This document shows positions 39,601 to 48,129 of a DNA stretch of 64,000 bases, piece after piece. How positions within the stretch are numbered: position 1 is the stretch's first letter; each line of letters begins with the position of its first letter. The position numbers were made by a program, and so were the translations under genes. The notes beneath the pieces were generated by a model. The model was not told the DNA's origin and made no database searches. It saw only the letters and a list, made by a program, of their open reading frames with translations. The stretch is from Turbatrix aceti (Eukaryota > Nematoda > Chromadorea > Rhabditida > Panagrolaimidae). The stretch spans positions 6,104,739 through 6,168,738 of the forward strand of contig OZ017767.1 of assembly GCA_963969345.1 (NCBI GenBank). Reading direction: 5' to 3'.

Positions 39601-40763
39601 TCATCCGATGCCAAAAAAAACGGGCTTCAAGATAGGGTATGCCTTGCCCTCCCCCTCGGACGAAATAGGCATGTTTTGGCGGAAAATATGAAAACAAAAA
39701 CAAAAAAACAATAATTGCCAGGCGGACAGATGTTTTTTGTGGAATCTGAGTGCGGGAATCGATTCCTCGTGCCAAAATACCTTTGTCAAATTAAATTCAG
39801 ATTTTTGCTTCTATTAAGAATTGAGTTGAAAATTCAAAACGAAAAAACATTTCAGAAGCCAAATCTCCAGAATCCGGCATCTGAAAAATTTTTCATAATT
39901 TTTTTTAACAATCCTATAGGGGTGCCTACAACTTTGGTTAAAAACATTTGAAGTTGTTTTTTCACGGGGTCGCACTCTCCACCTTAATCCAAAATCCTGT
40001 CACAGACTCCCTCTTAACAATTCATTTCCAAAAATTATGGCCCAAAATGGGCCTAAAAAACTAAAAAAAGGACAAAAAACAAAAATTTAGATTTTTTGCA
40101 TCGTTCGCATTTTTTCTCGGTAAATTTCAGCACTTTTTACACAAAAAAAGTTGTTAGATGACAAAAAAAATTGAAAACGTACATTTTCGATCCAAGCGAG
40201 GTGACAGCAGATTTGATGAGTTCATCCTTCTGCTCCAGTGGGAAACGGTTAGCAATGGTGTTCAACACCTCGACCGACTTCTTGCACGCCAGTTCAAAGC
40301 CGTCCGAAATCTTTGACGGGTGAATGCCCTTGTTGAGCAGGAGTTCAGCCTGTTCGAGCAGTGCGCCCGCGAGAACTGAAAAAAAAGAACAATAAAAACA
40401 TTGACACAAAAAAAATAAAAACAAAAACCAACCAATAACACCGGTAGTGCCGTCGCCAATCTCATCATCCTGAGCAGTGGAGAGCTCAACCATGAGCTTG
40501 GCAATGCGATGATCGACGTCCATGGATTTCATGATGGTGGCGCCGTCGTTGGTGATCGTAACGTCGCCATCGGGACTGACAAGCATCTTGTCCAGACCCC
40601 GTGGGCCCAGCGAGGTCTTCATCGTCGCGGCAACTGCACGAGCGGCGAGAATGTGAGACTTCAACGCCTCGATACCGGTCTGGCGACGGCGTTCGTGTTC
40701 CTCAATGACGAGGAAAGGTACGCCAGTATCGTCAAAAACAAGATGTCCAGTTGAATCCGCCAT
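36655..40763 (-). CDS. cct-5: Chaperonin TCP-1/CCT subunit epsilon (CCT5)
   Basis: Four exons: 40763-40433, 40375-40183, 37840-37192 and 37110-36655, giving 542 residues in phase, against 541 in human CCT5. Group II chaperonin motifs are intact: TSLGPRG (50-56), NDGATI (72-77), GDGTTG (103-108) for ATP binding and hydrolysis, then the apical domain. [13 protein letters not shown] and [13 protein letters not shown] are diagnostic of the epsilon subunit. YGGGSSE and [14 protein letters not shown] (NPALGVDG) lie in the C-terminal equatorial part. The protein is one of eight subunits of the cytosolic CCT ring that folds actin and tubulin. Intron 3 (37841-40182, 2342 bp) contains a 2.1-kb foldback element; all other introns are small. 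The ATG follows an acceptor-like GTCTTCAG, 293 bp after the CENP-X-like stop. Confidence 0.96.
37876..40007. mobile_element. 2.1-kb foldback element (long inverted repeat) in cct-5 intron 3
   Basis: Left arm 37876-38831 (956 bp) and right arm 38990-40007 (1018 bp) are near-identical reverse complements around a 158-bp loop. The tip is GTCTGTGACAGG on both sides. The arms differ mainly by two gaps: about 14 bp near the outer end and about 51 bp near 38335/39480. Each arm has a matching open frame (38097-38453 plus, 39368-39775 minus). No clear target-site duplication was seen at the outer ends. No transposase is encoded. It lies between acceptor 37841 and donor 40182, so the whole element would be transcribed in the cct-5 pre-mRNA. 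Confidence 0.9.
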
Positions 40764-41055
40764 TTCTGTGCTGCTGAAGACTTTGAAACGATTATCCAAC
40801 AAAAAAGAATCCTAAAGGTGGGATAAGGACACGAAAAAACGCAGAAAGCAAATGGCAGCAATTGTTCGAGAACTTTGGGAAATCTTCGTCCAGAAACGTT
40901 TGTCACACTTTGCCAATTTTTGGTAAGTGTTTGAGTTTGTTTGTTTTTTATGTGGCCTCCGCTGTCATCCACCCTACGCATGCCGGTTTTTGTACCTACC
41001 TACATATTTATTTGATACACAAAAGTGAAGGTCGCAATTTATACAGGTGAATGAG
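40764..41055 (-). other. Inter-gene spacer, CENP-X-like to cct-5
   Basis: 292 bp on the minus strand between stop and start. TTTATT at about 41008 (AATAAA on minus) marks the upstream 3' end. Acceptor-like CTTTAG and GTCTTCAG sites precede the cct-5 ATG. The geometry fits a nematode operon spacer. Confidence 0.45.
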
Positions 41056-41352
41056 TCAAAAATGCATAATTACATAGGGAAATACTCGTTTGACGTGTTC
41101 TTCTCGGACGACATCGCTGCCCTCGATCCGGGCTTCGTTGGCAGCTGCTTCCGCGAGGCAGCGAATCAACTCGTCGAAAGCGATGGAAAGCAGCGGAGCG
41201 ACGGTCTTCTTCATCGTCTTGAGATTGGGTCGATTCTGATGTAGGAGCTCGAGGACCAGTGGAGAGGCCTGGGCAGCGTTGGAGGGTGCGCCAACGGGTG
41301 CAGGTGCCGGACCGTCATTCGGGGGCTCTGCCTGTCGTTTTTTGGGTGGCAT
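41056..41352 (-). CDS. CENP-X/MHF2-like histone-fold protein, 98 aa
   Basis: Single exon. After a basic, Pro/Ala-rich lead (MPPKKRQAEPP), the last about 70 residues form a histone-fold-like helix set: LVLELLHQNRPNLKTMKKTV, LLSIAFDELIRCLAEAAANEA, then VVREEHVKRVFPYVIMHF. The final motif resembles the V-x-x-x-L-E-K-V-L-P-Q-L-L-L-D-F ending of CENP-X (MHF2/STRA13). CENP-X pairs with CENP-S at centromeres and at stalled replication forks with FANCM. The assignment rests on helix pattern and that C-terminal motif; another small histone-fold subunit is possible. It is head to head with the TAF10-like gene and upstream of cct-5 on the same strand. Confidence 0.65.
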   Translation of the reverse strand: MPPKKRQAEPPNDGPAPAPVGAPSNAAQASPLVLELLHQNRPNLKTMKKTVAPLLSIAFDELIRCLAEAAANEARIEGSDVVREEHVKRVFPYVIMHF

Positions 41353-41589
41353 TGGGTGAAATACGGTACTTGAAAGATCTTATGACGACAATTTTATTTG
41401 AAGTTTCATGAAAACGCAAAAAAACTACGCTTCCGGATTTCGTGCTGAGAGTATCGATAACCCGCTTTTTTTTGTTATTTCGAATTGTCATTCAAAAATT
41501 ATTCTTTCAATTGTATCTTTTTTTTCCAACAGTCTCTTTTTTGTTGTTCTTTTTTTCATGTTTCAGTTTTAGTTTCTGTTTACCGCATC
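41353..41589. promoter_or_regulatory. Bidirectional promoter region, CENP-X-like / TAF10-like
   Basis: 237 bp between two divergent ATGs of histone-fold genes. T-rich on plus near 41460-41560; no coding. Shared control is inference from geometry. Confidence 0.45.
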
Positions 41590-41916
41590 ATGTCAAATCC
41601 GGCCAAGCCCCGCATTACGCAGAAGGCAGTGATGGACTCGATGGTCGATCTACGGGCCTACCTCCTCGCGCTCTCCGCCAAAAATACGATGCCCACGTCC
41701 GACAAAGTCATCGACTACATGCTCAAGCGCGAAGGCATCATAGCCTCTGAAGCCGCCGTCCATCTCGTCAACGTTGCCGGCCATAAGTTCATCACTGACG
41801 TCCTCGGCGACGCCAATCTGCTTCTCGAGAATCGAGGACGCAGCAACCCAAACGCCAAACAGGCGATGGACGCCGTCAAAAAAGTTCTCGCCGAGCGATC
41901 TTTGTCTTTGCCCTAA
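41590..41916 (+). CDS. taf-10: TAF10-like TFIID subunit, 108 aa
   Basis: Single exon. The core MPTSDKVIDYMLKREGIIAS followed by EAAVHLVNVAGHKFITDVLGDA matches the TAF10 histone fold (IPD..T.YYLN.AGFE.SD.RI.RLI.LAAQKFI.DI..DA). The loop AKQAMDAVKK and the short basic end correspond to the third helix. TAF10 is a histone-fold subunit of TFIID and SAGA that pairs with TAF3, TAF8 or SPT7. The protein is short (vertebrate TAF10 about 218) because the disordered N-terminus is missing; nematode forms are also small. The start is the first ATG after a pyrimidine-rich stretch. Confidence 0.8.
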   Translation: MSNPAKPRITQKAVMDSMVDLRAYLLALSAKNTMPTSDKVIDYMLKREGIIASEAAVHLVNVAGHKFITDVLGDANLLLENRGRSNPNAKQAMDAVKKVLAERSLSLP

Positions 41917-43303
41917 TCCGAGCTTGAATTTACTAATTTTTGGACCTCATTTTGTTTTTGATCTCTGTTTTTGATGTTTTGCCTGATCCATGAAACTTTT
42001 TGTCTGTTTGCAAAACAAAGTTGTTTTTGAAAGTGTTTTTTTTGTAAAAACCGTTGTTTGACTTTCGTGGTCCTTTTTTGCTTTTTTTAGGCACGTGTTA
42101 TTTTCACTTTTTTTTGATCCGCGAGGTTTTCCGGACCTCCACCAGCTGTTGCCTACTACGTCACATTTTTTACAACTCCATTCATCCAGGCTCGTTCAAT
42201 CTCTCTCTTCTCTTTTTTTTGCAATATCCATCTGGCCTACGTGCACAAAAAAGCGTAAATAAGTGACACACTGCACTTTTCAGCATCCAGGTACCGTATG
42301 CTTTATATGGGGATCGGTGCCGTGCTGTGTAAATATTTCAAACCTTTGCAAGCCATATTAGGTGCGTCAGTATTTACTGAGTTATCTGGAATCGTAAAAA
42401 AAGCCGTTGGAGAGAGACTAAAAAACGTAAAAAAAAACGGTGCAGGCTTGTTTTTGTCCGGGTAGTTCGACCAGCTTGTACATAAAAAATGTTTGTTTGA
42501 TCTTCCAAGCCTTTGTTTATGCCGAACATCTTTGTGTGTTTTTTGGCGTATGTTTTTGAGCCGCAGCAAAAATGATCAGGTTCGATTCGTGGTGTTTTGT
42601 GAACCTGCTGGGGATACGGTGCGGATCAGGGATGAGGTGAACACTCGGTTTTTTTTGCAAATGAACGGATGATAATCATTATAATATTTTTACCATTTAG
42701 GCCAAATTTTGTTCATCCTGGCATTTTTTATGTATTTTTTTCAAAAAAACAGCATTTTTGAAATCATTTTTTTCAAGATATCCAAAATTTGTGCCCAATT
42801 TTGTTCGTTTTATCCGTTCAAAAAATTTAGAAATGTTTATGAACGAAAATGGACAATAAATTTTGAATTTGTTCGCGAACGAACACGAACATTCACCCCT
42901 CCCCGGTGCGGATCTTTGCGTGTGGGGTACGTCATCATCCCTGACATTGGAAACAAAAAGGATGAGTTCCAACTGTTTTTAACATGTTTAGAGAAACTCC
43001 GTTAACCTATCTCCGCTTTCACCCAACTGACACCTGCTTTCGGACGTTTTTTGCGTGGTGTCACTCCTCTCTCGCCCGCCCTTCCGGTTAGTCGGTCGGC
43101 CGAGCCCCCATGACTGGGTGAGTGCGGTGCAAAAGACATTCATCGGGAACGAGGAACGACTGCCCGCCACGGAAGAAGAGGAGGAAGGGTTTTGGTTGAT
43201 CATCATCGACGACGACGGCGGCGACGGTTTGCATGTATCCCTGTCCCTAGCTCAGTTCAGTTCACTGTGAACCCCGGTGCAAGGCTGCTGAATTTTGTTA
43301 GCT
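41917..43303. other. Intergenic region with dispersed repeat
   Basis: No supported gene. T-rich 3' flank of the TAF10-like gene, a dispersed-repeat copy (42640-42905), and 5' flank of the transporter gene with GGAAGAAGAGGAGGAAGG purine-rich sequence near 43170. Confidence 0.45.
42640..42905. repeat. Dispersed GTTCGCGAAC-palindrome repeat
   Basis: Shares TTTTGTTCGTTTTATCCGTTC and TTGTTCGCGAACGAACACGA with the copies at 820-1020 and 59215-59640, followed by ACATTCACCC. Confidence 0.6.
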
Positions 43304-45955
43304 ATGAAGTTCGGCGGGATGCAAGATGACCCGGTGGCCCTGCTACTCAGCCGGCTGCCACCCAAGCTCCGACCTGTGCCTGTGATCTTCGGCGCAGTGC
43401 TTATCCATCTCTCGCTCGGCACATACCATACTTTTGGCAACATGCTTCCCTACATCGCCTCCTACATGCGTCTTCGAAACAAGGACATGACCTACGAGCA
43501 ACTCATGTGGATTCCGACCTTTCAAGGCTGTTTTCCTTTTGCCATGATCGTCGGGGGCTTTCTCGCGCTCCGACTTACCCCTCGGGTGGCCGCGTTCATC
43601 GGATGTGCGTTCATGAGCGGAGGCGTTTTTCTCTCCTACTTGACAGTTCAGTCGTCGATTGGACTGTTCATGCTCACCTACGGGGTCATGTTCGGATTCG
43701 GTCAGGGCGTAGCGTACGTCATCGCGGTTTCCTGCGTGATCAACTGGACTCCGAGGAACGTCGGCGTCTCCAGCGGACTCGTAGCAGGGGCTTTCGGCGT
43801 CTCAGCGGCCATTTTTACGCCAATTCAGACGAGTATCGTCAATCCTGAGAATTTTGTGGTTGACAGTCAGGGGTGAGTCAATGACCGATTTTTTCCCCTT
43901 CTAGTAAAATATGTATTGAATTAAAGTCAATAATGTATTTTATGGAATACATATATGTATAATTGAAAAACATTTTTAAGACATTTATGTATAAAATTTA
44001 ATACATATATCACTTCATTTATACATTTTTTTATTCAAGGTACTTCACAGAATCGGTCCTTCTGGACCGCGTGCCCCCACTCTTCCGCACGCTCTCATTC
44101 ATCTACGCGGCCATGCAGACGATCGGCCTGATTTTCATCTGCGATCCCCCGGACGGTCTCATTGACCCTCGCCGTCGCGGTGTTCGTCGCTGTATTTCCG
44201 ACTCCATCGGAGTCGACGTGAGCTGGCGGTGGCTGGGCACGACGACTTCAGGAATGCGGAATCGTCGGCGTACTGTAAGTTTTTTTTGTTTTTTGAAAAT
44301 CTATGCATAATATATGTGCATAATCGACTCAATCGACTTTGGGTCACTAAAACCAGCACGCATCACACTTCCACAGATGTGTGATGCTTGTTTTTGTTTT
44401 TTACCAGATTACAAAGATCGGATCAGATCAGGAAAGATAAAACAGTGATCACCGCTCCGGTCGTTGTTTTTCAGAAGAATCCGAGGGCCACGGCGGTTGC
44501 CACCACGACGGTCGCTACGGTCGGCTTGACCGAAGAGGAAAAGGCCAAGCTCGTCGAGACCGACATTGAGTACAGCGAGGATCACCTCGCGGATCTCAGC
44601 GCCGATGGCATCGACGTCATCCCGACTGACGTGCTCCGGAGCGGAGCTTTTTACGCGCTGTTTGTCACGCTCTTTTGCTGCAGCTTCTATGGCAACCTTT
44701 ACTACAACCTCTACAAAGTATGTGTTTTTTGTTCTACCGTACCCATACCGTAACGAATAATTTTATTTAGACCTTCGCCACACAATTCATCCTGGATGAC
44801 ATGTTCATGGCCGTTGCATTCAGCGTCGGAACAGTCGCTAACGCGTGCGCTCGAATTTTCTGGGGCTTCATCGCGGATAAATTCAGCTTCCAGGTAGGGT
44901 ATATTTTTTGATCAAACATAATGGAGTCTCGAAACCGTGACTCACGTCTAAAAAATGGTGGCTGAGTAAATTAAACCGTAAATTTGTTTTTGCAGCTTGC
45001 CCTGGTTTCGGCTACGTCGTTCGCTGCCTTTCTGCTGTTTACGATGCCGCTGACGGCTTACGGTGGAAAGCCTATGTACATGGTCTGGGTAAGTCACTGT
45101 TTACTCTGTTCCCGATGTTTGCGGGATCCAATCACTGATTGTTGCCTACACAAATTGGTTTTAAAGTTTAATCCTTTGAAACCGAACCGGTAAGCTCCAG
45201 TGTCAACATTTTTGGCACCGGTGCGGGGTCGGTAGACTGGTTTTTGCACCCGATGTTTTTATCCTCAGATCATCGACTGAGGATGTTTGTTTATTTTTTT
45301 ATCTGATTTTTTTAAATTGTTTTTGGGCCATCTATTTTTTATTTTTAAAATTTTTTAAAGTAAATTATGTATAAATTTTTTTAAGCTCATCCTCATGTTC
45401 GTCTGTATCGCGGCCAACCAGACCCTGTTTATCACGGCGGCGGTCAAGTGCTTCGGCAGCAAGCACAAGGCCATCAACTATGGCATGCTCATCTTCTCGA
45501 CGGTCTGTTTGACGCCATTTTGTTAATTGTTATTAATCTGGTATGATTTCAGACGATCAGCGGCATAATCCTGTCGGCCATCTGTCAAACGCTGCTCAGC
45601 AAGGTCGGATACACAGTCATGTTCACCGCTGCTGGAATCGCTGCTTTAGTCGGTAGGTGACAAATCGACGACGAAAGCTGAACAATGCACTGACAGATGA
45701 CTGACAATTAAATACGATTCACCTTCCGCATTGTACATACCTATTTATTTCTGATATTTTTCAGGATTTGGAGCCGCAGTTGTCACCCGATTCACCGAAC
45801 GGGGACGCAACGTACGCATCAAGAAACGAGCTGCGCTCAACTTTTTCCGCATCATCACGCTTCGGCCTCCGATCGTTGGAGCACCGGAGTACAAGCAGTT
45901 TGACACCCCTACGCACAGCGAGAAGGACATCGACGTAGAAGCCGAAAAAAGCTAG
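43304..45955 (+). CDS. Major facilitator superfamily transporter (MCT/OFA-like)
   Basis: Eight exons: 43304-43872, 44040-44274, 44475-44717, 44771-44893, 44996-45088, 45386-45502, 45553-45652 and 45765-45955; about 556 residues. The N-terminal half has six membrane segments with FGNMLPYIASYMR, a Gly-rich SYLTVQSSIGLF-LTYGVMFGFGQGVAY helix and NWTPRNVGVSSGLVAGAFG, a pattern typical of the oxalate/formate antiporter-like (monocarboxylate) MFS group. A charged cytosolic loop follows, then six more segments (ending AAGIAALVGFGAAVV). The C-tail is hydrophilic and charged. The junction after exon 2 could also use the GTGAGC donor at 44218, which removes 19 residues. Substrate unknown; an anion such as a carboxylate is the family expectation. 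Membrane, polytopic. Confidence 0.82.
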
Positions 45956-47319
45956 TCAGCCTCATGTCAGTGTTGACCGATGCAATGATACGAACGACCC
46001 GGGTCCCCTGCAGATGTACATATTTAGTAACTAAGCACCAAGGCATAAAATCCGGCCGGCCGGCCGCAAAAGCCGGCACGGCCGGCCGGCCGCGGCCGGC
46101 TGCGGGCCGGCTTTTCGATTCAAGGCCGGCCGAAAAAGCCGGGAAAAGCCGGAAAAATATTCGAAAGTTGATTTTTTTCGAAAAAAGTATGATTTTCTGA
46201 CGTTTTTGTGCTTCATTCGTCTTTTTTTTACTTTTTACCACAGGGGAATTTATTATTATGCATTTTTCCATAATATTAGGTTGTTTCCAAAAAAAATTTT
46301 TTTCTAAATTTGGTCAAATTTTGCGAAAATAACCCTAAAATAAAGCACGAAATTTTTTTCAAAAAAAAGGCCGCGGCCGCGGCCGGCCCGGCTTCGGCCT
46401 GAAAATTTAGGCCGGCCGCAAGCCGGCCGGCGGCCTGATTTTTAGGCCGGTTTTATGCCTTGCTAAGCACCCAACTACCGCAAATCCAAATATTATCCCG
46501 TGCACGCACGCAATCTATCGTTTCACGTTATACTACGGCTAGTACACCGTTTTCAGGAGGATGGGGGGCAAGCATTTCAGAAACGTGTTTTTTATCGTAA
46601 TTTAGTTAAAATTTTAAAATTTAATCATCCGGCCAACGAGTTGTTTTTTAGTCGATTCGCCATTTTTTTAAACGAACAAAAACCGTGTATAATCATTTGT
46701 ATAATTGAATTTTGAATAAATAAATATGCGACGATCGATCGTTGTTCTTTGTTTGTCCCTTGTTTTTTGTTTTTTGTTTTTTGTTCCTTGGTTTTCCTGG
46801 AACAGGTGAAACGAACATTCAAAACGGGCGTGTATAATTCCAGGAATTTGACCAAATAAAATGTAGGGTTGAACGCGATAAGTTTTTTGGTCAATCAAAA
46901 AAAAGTGAACAAAATAAAAAGTGTTGATCGCGTCTGACAGCAAAAATTGAATTCAACTGAACCGAAGCGCCCAACTTTGGAACAACAAGATATTTACCGC
47001 GGAAACAAAAACAAACAATGTGCTTTATTTGTTATGGTCTGGTTTGTAAAGTATGAACAACTGTGATTGATGGGAGAAGAGCAGATATGGGTACAATGCG
47101 GAATGAAGTCTTTTTCTCGACTGACTAGACTATGGTACAAAGTTCGCTGACTGCAGCAGGCGTTCAACAGGGAACTATATGGCTAACGAGGGTGGTGAAT
47201 GAGTGGGAGGAAAGATTTAAAAAAAATGAATTGAAAGGTGTATAGGGTGTAAAACCGGTATTGAGCGATCGAAAAATGGGTCGGGTTGTCCACGGAATTT
47301 ATTCTTCTGTTCCTCAGAC
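45956..47319. other. Intergenic region with hAT-like MITE
   Basis: The MITE occupies 46039-46462, shortly after the transporter stop, so it may lie within that gene's 3' UTR. AATAAA clusters occur near 46712-46722. TTTTTTG/TTTTTTTG short repeats lie near 46764-46790. TTTATT at about 47298 is the ChaC poly(A) signal (minus). Confidence 0.5.
46039..46462. mobile_element. GC-rich MITE with 12-bp TIRs and 8-bp TSD (hAT-like)
   Basis: CAAGGCATAAAA (46039-46050) and TTTTATGCCTTG (46451-46462) are perfect terminal inverted repeats. The element is flanked by the direct repeat CTAAGCAC (46031-46038 and 46463-46470). An 8-bp duplication and a CA..TG terminus are hallmarks of hAT elements. Inside both ends are dense CCGGCC/GGCCGG blocks, which can fold into strong hairpins; the middle is AT-rich. 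No transposase is present, so it depends on another element for movement. Confidence 0.88.
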
Positions 47320-48129
47320 CTATCCACGTCGCGAGGACCCGTTGACGACCTGCAATCTGCGAAGCGGCATCGCCGATGACGTCGTTGACGACGACAGCGG
47401 TACGGCACCGGTTTTGAGCGAGATTGGCACGATGGGAAGTCGATCGTCGCGTTTCTCTTCGGCGGGAAGATTTTCCTCGAAAGCCGAGAGATAAGGCATC
47501 CGGTGTCCCAGCTTGAGCAGGATTGAATCCTGCACCTGCAACCGAGCGCATGCTTCGAGCAGGAGTTCCTCGAGAGTGAACAGGTGATCATCCCGGAAGT
47601 AGGGTGCCATTCGGCGCTGGCAGTCTGCGAGGCGAAGGGCGTACTCGAGATTCGTGCCGGATCTGCCTTTTGAGGTTACGATCTGTAAAATGTTGGGGTA
47701 AACGACTGTTAATTTTGTTTATGGAGATTTACTCACCGTACGAACGATATCACTCATATCCGCAGGTCCCGCGTGATACGGGTTATCCGCGTGCTCGAGA
47801 CTGATGTAGACGCAGAGATCGAAGGGCTCAGAGCCGTCATCCGGGTTGAAGCGAACCTTCTCGCAGCGATATCCAGCGCGCTCCCGAAAATCGAGATAAG
47901 CGAAGGTGGACTCGATGGCCTCGTCGGGGATTTTGTATGCCAGGCCCCAGGCTTGACCGTTCTCGCTGGGCACGAGGGTCACGGTACGGCCCGGCTTATC
48001 CGGGGTACCGCGGTGGTCCGGCGAGTGCTGCCAGAAGCGACGCACATATCCGTGGACGACCCCGGGAATGGCGTGGACGTACGGGAAATCCGTGTACCAT
48101 AGAAGAGAGCCGTATCCAAAAACGTACAT
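47320..48129 (-). CDS. ChaC-like gamma-glutamylcyclotransferase
   Basis: Two exons, 48129-47737 and 47682-47320, 251 residues. The N-terminus is MYVFGYGSLLWYTDFP, the glutamylcyclotransferase P-loop-like YGSLLW motif. GYVRRFWQHSPDHRGTPDKPGRTVTL is the ChaC signature, and Glu83 in YLDFRERAGY is the expected catalytic acid. ChaC enzymes break glutathione into 5-oxoproline and Cys-Gly, lowering cellular GSH during stress. The second exon supplies GTNLEYALRLADCQRRM, matching the ChaC C-terminal helices, and then a longer Ser/Thr-rich tail than the human enzyme (about 184-222 residues), possibly a nematode extension. The start codon opens directly at the YGSLLW strand, as in the family. Poly(A) signal 18-24 bp after the stop, an unusually short 3' UTR. 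Confidence 0.9.

Noticed and set aside
42570..42600. GGTTCGATTCG, B-box-like
   Set aside because: No matching acceptor stem or A-box around it.
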